From JAJYQH01 sp036261615 (GTDB lineage Bacteria > Actinomycetota > Actinomycetes > Propionibacteriales > Propionibacteriaceae), in contig DATAKK010000083.1 in assembly GCA_036261615.1 (NCBI GenBank), positions 1-18,342 on the forward strand: a stretch of 18,342 nt of DNA. The letters run 5' to 3'. This document shows, piece by piece, positions 1 to 6,898 of the stretch. Each line of letters opens with the position of its first letter. The first letter of the stretch is position 1. The translations under genes were made by a program, and so were the position numbers. The notes below the pieces were generated by a model. That model ran no database searches and was not told where the DNA came from. It was given only the letters and a program-made list of their open reading frames with translations.

Positions 1-2
1 GC

Positions 3-719
3 TCACTCGGCGGGCATGTCCCCCGCGAGCAGCCGGTAGACGTCGCGGCGAGCGGCGTCCAGGATGCGGCGGACGGCCTCGATCTGGTCGCGGTCGCCGG
101 TCATCACGACCTGCTGCACCGCCATGGCCAGCTGCCGGACCTCGGGACGGACGTCGAGGAAGCCCTGGTGGGGGCCGGTGACCTTGTCCCACGGCGATTC
201 GAGCTCGTCGGCGTGCTCTTCGACGTAGGCGCGCCCGGCCTCGGTGAGTTCGTTGGCCTTGCGCCCGTCGACCTCGACCTCGCGGATGAGGCCCTCGTCG
301 GTGAGCAGGCCGAGCGCCGGGTAGATGGAGCCGGCGCTCGGGCTCCACAGGCCCTGGGTCTTGTCGCTGATCGCGCTGATCAGCTGGTAGCCGTTCATCG
401 GCTGCTCGGCGAGCAGCGCGAGGATGGCGTTGCGGACGTCGCCCTTGCGGCCGCGTCCCGGACCCCGTCCGCCGGGACGCCCGCGGAAGCCGGGTCCGCC
501 CATGGGACCGAAGCCGGGGCCGAAGCCCGGGCCCCCCATCGGCCCGAAGCCGGGTCCGCCCATCGGGCCGAAACCGGGGCCGCCCATGCGGCCCCCCATG
601 CCTCCGCCCTCGAAGCCCTCGGGTCGGGGACCGCGCGGACCGCGGCCGAAGCCCCGTCCGCGTCCCCGGCCCTCGAACTCGTCGTGGCCGTGCATCTTGT
701 CGAATCCGAAGTTGTGCAT
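3..719 (-). CDS. PadR-family transcriptional regulator with Gly/Pro/Arg-rich N-terminal extension
   Basis: The product (238 aa) has two parts. Residues 1-92 are low-complexity, rich in Gly, Pro, Arg and Phe, with an 8-residue unit (GGPGFGPM) repeated between about residues 42 and 78. Residues 93-170 are a PadR winged helix: DVRNAILALLAEQPMNGYQL, then the recognition segment WSPSAGSIYPALGLLTDEGL, then a basic wing. A helical C-terminal tail follows and probably dimerises. PadR proteins are mostly repressors of membrane-transport or stress genes. The start at 719 is supported by an AAGGAGAG Shine-Dalgarno at 732-725, 5 nt upstream. The gene is complete and divergent from ilvE. A 12-bp palindrome at 811-822 may be its autoregulatory operator. 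Similar Gly-rich PadR N-termini are common in actinobacteria. The ligand and targets cannot be told from sequence. Confidence 0.92.
   Translation of the reverse strand: MHNFGFDKMHGHDEFEGRGRGRGFGRGPRGPRPEGFEGGGMGGRMGGPGFGPMGGPGFGPMGGPGFGPGFGPMGGPGFRGRPGGRGPGRGRKGDVRNAILALLAEQPMNGYQLISAISDKTQGLWSPSAGSIYPALGLLTDEGLIREVEVDGRKANELTEAGRAYVEEHADELESPWDKVTGPHQGFLDVRPEVRQLAMAVQQVVMTGDRDQIEAVRRILDAARRDVYRLLAGDMPAE
486..596 (-). repeat. Imperfect 24-bp tandem repeat inside the PadR gene
   Basis: This stretch encodes residues 42-78 of the PadR protein as near-identical 24-bp units giving GGPGFGPM, repeated about four times. One unit carries an extra short GPGF insertion. The DNA repeat (variants of cccatcgggccgaagccgggtccg on the plus strand, given as one unit per family) makes copy-number change by slippage plausible. 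The repeat lies outside the winged helix, so its length could vary without destroying DNA binding. Confidence 0.75.
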
Positions 720-810
720 GAGTGCTCTCCTTGAGAGTGATGGTTGTGATGTGAGAGTCGGGTGACGCGGACGCCGGTCGGCCGCTCACCTCAGTATCGT
801 CGGCATGTCA

Positions 811-822
811 TCGATATATCGA
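811..822. promoter_or_regulatory. 12-bp perfect palindrome TCGATATATCGA, candidate PadR operator
   Basis: The palindrome lies in the 189-bp divergent gap between the PadR gene and ilvE, 92 nt upstream of the PadR start and 87 nt upstream of ilvE. It is strikingly AT-rich for this genome. On the minus strand it is followed by GATACT at 799-794, a possible -10 box, so a bound protein would overlap the likely PadR promoter. PadR genes are commonly autoregulated from palindromes of this sort. Assigning it to this PadR is inference from position. Confidence 0.5.
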
Positions 823-895
823 AAGAATAGCTACGGGGTCGCCCGGAGACAAGTCCACTCACGGTTGGGCTTCCGGGCAGCCGAAACGCTGGGCA

Positions 896-901
896 TACCA
901 T
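896..901 (+). promoter_or_regulatory. Candidate -10 box (TACCAT) for a leaderless ilvE transcript
   Basis: TACCAT fits the actinobacterial TANNNT -10 pattern and ends exactly 7 nt before the ilvE ATG at 909. Transcription would therefore begin at or next to the start codon. No Shine-Dalgarno is visible before this ATG, which agrees with leaderless translation. The -35 match is weak. Confidence 0.45.
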
Positions 902-908
902 CGCGACC

Positions 909-2003
909 ATGTCGCAGTTCGAGCTCGACCCCACCGCCACGTCCACGCCCCCCGAGGAGATCGCCCGCGCGCTGGCCGATCCAGGGTTCGGCAAGTACTT
1001 CACCGACCACATGGCGAGCGCGACGTACACCCCGGACGCCGGCTGGCACGGGCTGGTCATCGAGCAGACGAAGCCCTTCGAGATGCACCCGAGCGCCGGC
1101 GTGCTGCACTATGGGCAGGAGATCTTCGAGGGCCTCAAGGCCTACCGCCGCGCCGACGACTCCGTGTGGCTGTTCCGCCCCCGCAAGAACGCCGTTCGCT
1201 TCGCGGCGTCGGCCGAGCGCCTCTCGATGGCGCCGCTGCCGCCCGACCTGTTCGTGGACGCCGTCACCACCCTGGTCGACCTCGACCGCGACTGGGTGCC
1301 CGCCCCGGCCAAGGAGCAGAGCCTGTACATCCGCCCGTTCGAGATCGCGTCCGAGACGTTCCTCGGCGTCCGGGAGTCGCACGAGTACCGGTTCACCGTG
1401 ATCGCCTCGCCGGTCGGGCCCTACTACCCCGACCCCGTGTGGCTCTGGGCGACGCCGACGTTCACGCGGGCGGCGTCCGGGGGCACCGGTGCGGCGAAGT
1501 GCGGCGGCAACTACGCGGCCAGCCTCATTGCTGCCGGAGAGGCCAAGCAGCACGCCTGCGACCAGGTGCTCTGGCTCGACGGGGCCGAGCACCGCTGGGT
1601 GGAGGAGTGCGGCACGATGAACATCTTGTTCATCACCCGCGACGGCGAGCTCATCACCCCCGACCTGCGCGGCACCATCCTCGACGGCGTCACCCGCGAC
1701 TCGCTGCTCAAGCTCGCCCCGCACCATGGGCTGCGGCCGGTCGAGCGGCAGATCGGCATCCACGAGGTGGCCACCCGGATCGCCTCCGGTGAGATCTGCG
1801 AGGTGCTCGCCTGCGGCACCGCCGCCGTGGTCGTGCCGGTGCTCGGCATCCGGCGTCCGGGCGCCACGCTGGACGCGCACGACATCACCCTGCCGGTGGC
1901 CGACGCCACACCCGGCCCGAAGACGATGGCCATGCGGGGTCACCTGCTCGACATCCAGTACGGGCGAGCCGACGACCCGTTCGGCTGGACGGTGCGCGTC
2001 TAG
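909..2003 (+). CDS. ilvE: Branched-chain amino acid aminotransferase (PLP fold type IV)
   Basis: The enzyme (364 aa) moves an amino group between glutamate and the 2-keto acids of leucine, isoleucine and valine. It is the last step of their synthesis and the first of their breakdown, in the cytosol. Fold-type IV features are clear: HYGQEIFEGLKAYR at about 67-80, RPF at 142-144, GGTGAAKCGGNYA at 191-203 with K197 as the PLP lysine, EECGTMN at 232-238, and GTILDGVTRDSLL at 255-267 for cofactor phosphate binding. The length is typical of long actinobacterial BCATs. The start at 909 has no Shine-Dalgarno but sits 7 nt after a -10-like box. The gene stands alone, divergent from the PadR gene and overlapping the end of the Rrf2 gene by 3 nt. 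D-amino-acid or aminodeoxychorismate enzymes share the fold but are shorter. Confidence 0.97.
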   Translation: MSQFELDPTATSTPPEEIARALADPGFGKYFTDHMASATYTPDAGWHGLVIEQTKPFEMHPSAGVLHYGQEIFEGLKAYRRADDSVWLFRPRKNAVRFAASAERLSMAPLPPDLFVDAVTTLVDLDRDWVPAPAKEQSLYIRPFEIASETFLGVRESHEYRFTVIASPVGPYYPDPVWLWATPTFTRAASGGTGAAKCGGNYAASLIAAGEAKQHACDQVLWLDGAEHRWVEECGTMNILFITRDGELITPDLRGTILDGVTRDSLLKLAPHHGLRPVERQIGIHEVATRIASGEICEVLACGTAAVVVPVLGIRRPGATLDAHDITLPVADATPGPKTMAMRGHLLDIQYGRADDPFGWTVRV

Positions 2004-2449
2004 CCGAGGTGCCCAGCGGACGCCGCCAGCGCCCGGGCCTCGACCTCGTCGTCGGGGACGCCGGCGAGCTCGGCGATCGTCGCCCCGGCCAGGTGGGCCC
2101 GGAACGCGTGCTGGGCCGAGTCGAGCGCCTCCTTGAGCGCGCAGCCGTCGTGCAGCAGCGGGCAGGGCGGGTCGAAGCAGTCGAGCACCGGCTCGTCCCC
2201 CTCGATCGCTGCCATCACCGTGTCGGCTGAGGTGCCGAGCCCGGCGGAGGTGATGACGACCCCGCCGGTGCGTCCGCGGACGGTGGCCACCCAGCCGTAG
2301 TGGGCGAGTACCTGGACGATCTTGCCCACGTGCCGCTCCGGCAGGTTCAGCTGCTCGGCGACCCTGCTGATCGACACCTTGGGTTCGGGCGATCTCGCGA
2401 GCAGCATCATCGTGCGAAGTGCGACGTCGGTTCCTCGGGTGATGTGCAT
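2000..2449 (-). CDS. Rrf2-family regulator, NsrR-like, probable Fe-S nitric-oxide sensor
   Basis: The product (149 aa) is an Rrf2 winged-helix regulator. Residues 1-20 (MHITRGTDVALRTMMLLARS) form the first helix and residues 26-65 the HTH, ending in the wing motif VRGRTGGVVI. Three cysteines, C91, C96 and C103, lie in DCFDPPCPLLHDGC, where Rrf2 Fe-S regulators bind their cluster. Asp8 matches the cluster-ligand aspartate known in Streptomyces NsrR, and HVGKIVQVL resembles NsrR. I chose the ATG at 2449: it has an AAGGA Shine-Dalgarno 5 nt upstream and puts Asp8 and C91 at the expected positions. The in-frame ATG at 2467 has neither. NsrR loses DNA binding when NO attacks its [4Fe-4S] cluster. 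IscR- or RsrR-type sensing is the alternative. A 21-bp palindrome upstream suggests autoregulation. No NO-detoxifying gene is in the window. Confidence 0.88.
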   Translation of the reverse strand: MHITRGTDVALRTMMLLARSPEPKVSISRVAEQLNLPERHVGKIVQVLAHYGWVATVRGRTGGVVITSAGLGTSADTVMAAIEGDEPVLDCFDPPCPLLHDGCALKEALDSAQHAFRAHLAGATIAELAGVPDDEVEARALAASAGHLG

Positions 2450-2491
2450 GGTCGTCCTTGGTGGCATCCGGGCGGCAGGCCGTCCAGAAGA

Positions 2492-2512
2492 ATTACTACA
2501 TGATGTAGTAAT
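2492..2512. promoter_or_regulatory. 21-bp perfect palindrome, candidate NsrR/Rrf2 operator
   Basis: Two perfect 10-bp arms, ATTACTACAT and ATGTAGTAAT, flank a single central base at 2502. This half-site, 1-nt, half-site layout is that of NsrR operators, which are AT-rich imperfect palindromes with one central base. The site is 43 nt upstream of the Rrf2 start and about 160 nt upstream of the divergent antiporter. It is a sharp AT island in GC-rich DNA, and the minus-strand promoter must lie on or beside it. The symmetry is seen directly. The identity of the bound protein is inferred from position and family. Confidence 0.75.
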
Positions 2513-2665
2513 ACCACCGGGGCAGTGCGCAAATGGCGGTCACCGGGGGTCACGACCAGCAGGTGAGCCGATTCGGCCCAGCATCCGGACGCCCGGTTAC
2601 GGCGGCGCTCCCGGGCCGCTGCTGCCGCCGAAGTCGCCGCGGCGTCACCGCCCCCCGCGACCCGG

Positions 2666-2671
2666 CACAAT
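2666..2671 (+). promoter_or_regulatory. Weak candidate -10 box (CACAAT) before the antiporter gene
   Basis: CACAAT ends 7 nt before an in-frame GTG at 2679. That is the same geometry as the -10 box and ATG of ilvE. If it is used, the antiporter mRNA would be leaderless and translation would begin at GTG 2679, not ATG 2670. No Shine-Dalgarno precedes either codon. Confidence 0.3.
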
Positions 2672-4538
2672 GGCCGGGGTGGACATCGTCATCTGGCTCT
2701 CGGCCTTCGCCATCACGGTGCTCGCCGTCACGTCGCTCTCGCGGCGGTTCGGGCTGAGCGCGCCGCTGCTGCTGGTGCTCATCGGCGTCCTCGCGAGCTA
2801 TGTGCAGTTCATTCCCACGGTCCACCTCACCGCGAACGTCATCCTCATCGGCCTGCTGCCCCCGCTGCTGTACGCCGCCGCCGTGAACCAGTCCCTCATC
2901 GACTTCCGGCACAACCTCGCGACGATCGGCTGGCTCAGCGTGGGGCTCGTGCTGTTCACGATGTTCGGCGTCGGGGTCATCGTGCACGCGCTCATGCCCG
3001 TCGGGTGGGCGGCCGCGTTCGCGCTCGGGGCCATCGTCTCGCCTCCCGACCCGGTGGCCACCACGGCCATCGCCAGTGCGGTCGGCTTCCCGCGCCGGGT
3101 GGTGACGATCCTCGAGGGGGAGGGGCTGGTCAACGACGCCGCCGCGCTGGTGAGCCTGCGCAGCGCCGTCGCGGCCATCGGCGCTTCGGTGAGCTTCGGC
3201 TGGGTCAGCCTCGACTTCCTCAAGGCGGTCGTGATCTCGGTGATCACCGGTCTGGTCATCGCCCGGATCATGGCGTTCCTCTTCGGCCGCACCAAGGACA
3301 TGAACACGGGCACGGCACTCACCTTCATCGTCCCGTTCCTCGCCTACGTGCCGGCGGACGAGCTCGGGGGCTCGGGGGTGCTGGCGGTCGTGGTGGCCGG
3401 GCTCGCCCTCGGCCACGCGGCGCCGCGCGTGCAGGAGAACGGGATGACCCGACTGAGCACGCGGGTCAACTGGTCGGTGATCCAGTACCTGCTCGAGAAC
3501 TCGGTCTTCCTGCTCATCGGGCTCCAGGTGCAGGGCGTGGTCGCGGACGCGCTGCAGAGCGACCTGAGCGGCTGGCGGATCGTGGCGGTCTGCGCCGCGA
3601 GCGTGGCCGGCGTCATCGTGCTCCGGGTGATCTGGGTGCTCGGCACCCGGGCCGTCGTGCACCGCGCCCGGGAGCAGTCGCCGCCGTTCCGGGAGTCGCT
3701 CGTCATCGCGTGGGCCGGCATGCGGGGCGTGGTGACGCTCGCCGCCGCCCTGACTCTCCCGCCGATCCCCAACCGCGCGGTGCTCATCCTCGCCGCCGTC
3801 TCGGTGACCATCGGCACCCTCGTCATCCAGGGCCTCACCCTGCCCACCGTGGCCCGCGTGCTCGACATCTCCGGTCCCGACCCCAGGGAGGACGCCCTTC
3901 AGGAGGCGATCCTCTACCAGCGGGCCGCCCGCGCCGGGATGAGGCGGGCGAGGGAGGTCGCCCGGCCCGAGGACGAGAAGGCGCTGGACCGGGTCGAACG
4001 GATGATCCAGCTGCGCGGCAACCAGGCCTGGGAGCGGCTGGGCCGCGACCCCGACTCCGAGACCCCCTCGGACGCGTTCCGCCGCCTCCGGATGGCCGCC
4101 CTGGACGCCGAACGCGACGAGGTGCTGCGCATCCGGGACGACGGCAGGGCCGACGACCAGGTGATCAGCCGGGTGCTCGCGGAGCTGGACGGCGAGGAGA
4201 TCACCCTCACCCGGGTGCAGAACCGCTCCGACCTCGTGCGGGAGACGCCGCTGCGCCCGCGGCTCGCGGACGCCCCGTGCGTGCACCTCGCGCATTCCGG
4301 CGAACTGGTGGTGCCGACGTCCGACCTCGAGTGCCAGGACTGCCTCGTCGAGGGCACCGTGTGGGTGCACCTGAGGATGTGCCTCACATGCGGCAACGTC
4401 GGCTGCTGCGACTCCTCGGAGGCCCGGCACGCCGAACGACACTTCCACCGCACCGGGCACCCGACGATGCGATCGATCGAGCCGGGCGAGTCGTGGCGCT
4501 GGTGCTACATCGACGAGGTGCTCGCCGCGGGCGACTGA
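2670..4538 (+). CDS. CPA1-type Na+/H+ antiporter with C-terminal UBP-type zinc finger
   Basis: The product (622 aa) exchanges cytoplasmic Na+ (or K+) for H+ across the membrane. Residues 1 to about 397 are hydrophobic, with roughly 11-12 membrane helices. CPA1 ion-site motifs are visible: SPPDPVAT at 124-131 and EGEGLVNDAAAL at 149-160, with the Asn-Asp pair N155-D156. Residues 398-536 are a charged, helical cytoplasmic segment. Residues 537-618 are a UBP zinc finger with C537, H539, C555, C558, C571, C574, C579 and a His cluster (H587, H591, H593, H597), ending in WRWCYIDE. This closely follows the pattern of eukaryotic HDAC6/USP fingers, but the Gly-Arg-Tyr that grips the ubiquitin tail is replaced by CDSS. 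The start could instead be GTG 2679. The gene is divergent from the NsrR-like regulator and is followed by a hairpin. Confidence 0.93.
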   Translation: MAGVDIVIWLSAFAITVLAVTSLSRRFGLSAPLLLVLIGVLASYVQFIPTVHLTANVILIGLLPPLLYAAAVNQSLIDFRHNLATIGWLSVGLVLFTMFGVGVIVHALMPVGWAAAFALGAIVSPPDPVATTAIASAVGFPRRVVTILEGEGLVNDAAALVSLRSAVAAIGASVSFGWVSLDFLKAVVISVITGLVIARIMAFLFGRTKDMNTGTALTFIVPFLAYVPADELGGSGVLAVVVAGLALGHAAPRVQENGMTRLSTRVNWSVIQYLLENSVFLLIGLQVQGVVADALQSDLSGWRIVAVCAASVAGVIVLRVIWVLGTRAVVHRAREQSPPFRESLVIAWAGMRGVVTLAAALTLPPIPNRAVLILAAVSVTIGTLVIQGLTLPTVARVLDISGPDPREDALQEAILYQRAARAGMRRAREVARPEDEKALDRVERMIQLRGNQAWERLGRDPDSETPSDAFRRLRMAALDAERDEVLRIRDDGRADDQVISRVLAELDGEEITLTRVQNRSDLVRETPLRPRLADAPCVHLAHSGELVVPTSDLECQDCLVEGTVWVHLRMCLTCGNVGCCDSSEARHAERHFHRTGHPTMRSIEPGESWRWCYIDEVLAAGD

Positions 4539-4543
4539 GACCC

Positions 4544-4570
4544 GTCGGCGTCCCGGAACCGGTCGCCGAC
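4544..4570 (+). terminator. Hairpin after the antiporter gene, possible terminator
   Basis: GTCGGCG at 4544-4550 pairs with CGCCGAC at 4564-4570 as a perfect 7-bp stem. The inner sequence TCCCGGAACCGGT can add two more pairs after a T-T mismatch. The hairpin starts 5 nt after the antiporter stop codon. No U-tract follows, so termination is only suggested. Many terminators of GC-rich actinobacteria lack one. Confidence 0.45.
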
Positions 4571-4574
4571 AGGG

Positions 4575-4580
4575 CAGGAT
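4575..4580 (+). promoter_or_regulatory. Candidate -10 box (CAGGAT) for the HAD-araM operon
   Basis: CAGGAT matches the TANNNT-type -10 at its second and last bases. It lies 4 nt after the hairpin at 4544-4570 and would start a transcript near 4587, giving a leader of about 43 nt that includes the GAGGAGGA Shine-Dalgarno before 4630. The identical hexamer sits just before the pfk gene at 6933. No convincing -35 box is seen. Confidence 0.35.
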
Positions 4581-4629
4581 GGGTGCGCAGGGCTCGCCGC
4601 AGCCGCCGCTCACCGAGGAGGATTCGGGC

Positions 4630-5511
4630 ATGTCATCGCAGCACCGGCCGCGCGCTACCGGCGTCCTCGCCGCCCCCGAGCGGCTGCACCGCGCCTACGT
4701 CTTCGACATGGACGGGACGATCTACCTCGGCGACCACCTGCTTCCCGGCGCCAGGCGGCTGGTCGAGGAGCTGCGGCGCCGGGGGCTGCCGGTGCGGTTT
4801 CTGTCGAACAACCCGACCAAGGATCCCCGGCAGTACGCGGACAAGCTCGCGGGGCTGGGCCTGCCCACCGACGTGGCCGACATCGCCAACACCGTCGTCA
4901 CCACCACGCGGTGGCTGCGGGAGAACCACCCGGACGCCGTCCTGTTCCCGATCGCCGAGGAGCCGCTCAAGCGGGCGCTGGCCGGGGCCGGGTTCCGGCT
5001 GTCGGAGGACCCCGCGGAGATCGACATTGTCGTCGCCTCCTACGACCGCGGATTCGACTACCGCAAGCTGCAGATCGCCTTCGACGCCATCTGGTTCCAC
5101 CGGCGCGCGTTCCTCATCGAGACCAACCCCGACCGCTTCTGCCCGTTCCCCGGCGGCCGCGGCGAGCCCGACTGCGCCGCGATCACCGCCGCGATCGAGG
5201 CCTGCACCGGCACCACCTGCCGGGTGAGCCTCGGCAAGCCGTCGCCGATCATGATCCACGAGGCGATGGCTGGGCTCGACGTCGACCTCGCGGACGCCGT
5301 CATGGTCGGCGACCGGCTGCACACCGACATCCAGATGGCCCTCGACACGGGCATGGCGTCCGCGCTGGTGCTCACCGGGGAGTCGACCCTCGACGACGTC
5401 GCGGCCCGGACGCCGGACCAGCGGCCCCGCTACGTGCTCGACCGGATCGACCGGCTGCTGCCGGCGTCCGTGTGGCAGGAGCTGGGCTGGACCGAGGACA
5501 ACGACGGCTGA
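4630..5511 (+). CDS. HAD-superfamily class IIA (NagD/AraL-type) sugar or glycerol phosphate phosphatase
   Basis: The product (293 aa) is a soluble phosphohydrolase with all four HAD motifs: DMDGT at 26-30 (D26 nucleophile, D28 acid/base), SNN at 59-61, K203 in LGKPSP, and GDRLHTDI at 227-234 (Mg2+ aspartates). The large insert between motifs II and III is the class IIA cap, as in NagD, AraL and 4-nitrophenylphosphatase-like enzymes. The start at 4630 is set by GAGGAGGA ending 7 nt upstream. The in-frame ATG at 4579 has no ribosome site and would overlap the -10 box. The next gene, a glycerol-1-phosphate dehydrogenase, begins 15 nt after the stop, so the two are probably co-transcribed. The pairing matches AraL-AraM of Bacillus subtilis. 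The substrate cannot be read from sequence; glycerol phosphates, phosphoglycolate and other small sugar phosphates are all possible. Confidence 0.93.
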   Translation: MSSQHRPRATGVLAAPERLHRAYVFDMDGTIYLGDHLLPGARRLVEELRRRGLPVRFLSNNPTKDPRQYADKLAGLGLPTDVADIANTVVTTTRWLRENHPDAVLFPIAEEPLKRALAGAGFRLSEDPAEIDIVVASYDRGFDYRKLQIAFDAIWFHRRAFLIETNPDRFCPFPGGRGEPDCAAITAAIEACTGTTCRVSLGKPSPIMIHEAMAGLDVDLADAVMVGDRLHTDIQMALDTGMASALVLTGESTLDDVAARTPDQRPRYVLDRIDRLLPASVWQELGWTEDNDG

Positions 5512-5526
5512 CCGCGAAGGAGACCG

Positions 5527-6882
5527 ATGTCCGACCTCATCGACCGCGCCCTGCGCACCGCGCCCGACACCGCCGAGGTGCTCGTCGGCGAGGGCGTCCT
5601 CGACGAGCTCCCGGCCGTGTTCCGGCGGCTGTTCGGCGACCTGCCCGCGATCGTCGTCGCCGACGGGCGGACGATGGCCGCCGCGGGGGAGCGGGTGGTG
5701 GCGCTGCTCGAGGCCGCCGGCGTCCCCCGGCTCGAGCCGTACGTCTTCCCCGGCGAACCGGAGCTGTACGCGCGCTACGAGAACTGCGAACTGCTCCGCG
5801 ACGCGCTGCGCCCGGTGGACGCCGTCGCAGTGGCGGTCGGCTCGGGCACCCTCAACGACATCGTCAAGCGGGCCTGCGGCGAACTAGGGCGCGGCTACCT
5901 CGTCGTGGGCACGGCTGCCTCGATGGACGGCTACACCGCCTTCGGCGCGTCGATCGCCTACGAGGGGTTCAAGCAGACCCTGTCGTGCCCGCCTCCGCGG
6001 GCGGCGATCTGCGATCTCGGGGTGCTGGCCGCGGCGCCGCCGGCCATGACGGCGTCCGGGTACGGCGACCTCATCGGCAAGGTGCCGGCGGGGGCCGACT
6101 GGATCCTCGCGGACGCCCTCGGCGTCGAGCCGATCCACCAGGGGGCCTGGGACCTCGTCCAGGGTCCGCTGCTCCACGCCCTCGCCCGGCCCGCGGACCT
6201 GCCCCGGGCCGAGCCGGGCGCCCTCGCGGACCTCACCGAGGGCCTGGTGATGAGCGGCCTGGCGATGCAGGCGCAGCGCTCGTCGCGCCCGGCGTCCGGC
6301 GCCGAGCACCAGTTCAGCCACCTGTGGGAGATGGAGGGCCTCGGCGTCGACCGCACTCCCCGGCGGCTGCCGCACGGCTTCAAGGTGGGCATCGGCACGG
6401 TCGCGGTGGCGGCGCTCTACGAGCGGCTGCTCGGGCGCGACCTCACCGACCTCGACGTCGACGCGGCCGTGGCCGGGTGGCCCGACCGGGGGGAGGCGGA
6501 GCGGCGGGTGCGGGCGATGCACCCGGCGGGCGGGCTCGCGGACGAGAGCGTCCGGCTCACCCTCGACAAGTGGGTCGCGCCCGACCGCCTGCGGGAGCGG
6601 CTCGAGCTGCTGCGCCGGATCTGGCCCGAGCTCTCCGAGCGGCTCCGGGCACAGCTGATCCCGGCGGCCGAGCTGCAGGACATGCTCCGCGCCGCCGGCG
6701 CACCGGCCCACCCCGCGGAGATCGGACTGGACTGGGCGCGGTTCCGCGCCACCTACGAGCGGGCGCGCACGATCCGCAACCGCTACACGGTGCTCGACAC
6801 GGCGTTCGAGGCCGGGCTGCTGTCCGACCTCGTCGCCGAGCTGTTCGCCCGCGACGGGTTCTGGGGACGCCGGGCGGCCTGA
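5527..6882 (+). CDS. araM: sn-glycerol-1-phosphate dehydrogenase (AraM/EgsA type)
   Basis: The product (451 aa) reduces dihydroxyacetone phosphate to sn-glycerol-1-phosphate with NAD(P)H, in the cytosol. It belongs to the metal-dependent iron-ADH fold. Visible features are the nucleotide-binding GSGTLNDIVK at 105-114, the strongly conserved VGTAASMDGYTA at 127-138, and metal ligands D181 (YGDLIGK), H261 (GAEHQFSH) and H283 (PHGFKVGIG). A GAAGGAGA Shine-Dalgarno lies 5-6 nt before the ATG, and the gap to the HAD gene is 15 nt. Archaea use this enzyme for lipid backbones. In Bacillus the AraM product feeds heptaprenylglyceryl phosphate. The tail after about residue 290 is roughly 50 residues longer than I expect for AraM (about 394 aa). 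A 12-bp hairpin follows the stop. Glycerol dehydrogenase is the main alternative fold relative but lacks the GTAASMDGYTA block. Confidence 0.93.
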   Translation: MSDLIDRALRTAPDTAEVLVGEGVLDELPAVFRRLFGDLPAIVVADGRTMAAAGERVVALLEAAGVPRLEPYVFPGEPELYARYENCELLRDALRPVDAVAVAVGSGTLNDIVKRACGELGRGYLVVGTAASMDGYTAFGASIAYEGFKQTLSCPPPRAAICDLGVLAAAPPAMTASGYGDLIGKVPAGADWILADALGVEPIHQGAWDLVQGPLLHALARPADLPRAEPGALADLTEGLVMSGLAMQAQRSSRPASGAEHQFSHLWEMEGLGVDRTPRRLPHGFKVGIGTVAVAALYERLLGRDLTDLDVDAAVAGWPDRGEAERRVRAMHPAGGLADESVRLTLDKWVAPDRLRERLELLRRIWPELSERLRAQLIPAAELQDMLRAAGAPAHPAEIGLDWARFRATYERARTIRNRYTVLDTAFEAGLLSDLVAELFARDGFWGRRAA

Positions 6883-6898
6883 GTCCGCTGGTGAGTTG

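Noticed and set aside
2467..2467. Upstream ATG as start of the Rrf2 gene
   Set aside because: It has no Shine-Dalgarno, and it would shift Asp8 and the cysteines away from family positions. ATG 2449 has both supports.
2550..4631. 693-aa open frame on the minus strand over the antiporter gene
   Set aside because: Composition is Arg/His/Asp/Pro-rich with no domain, and it mirrors a clear antiporter gene. It is a GC-rich shadow.
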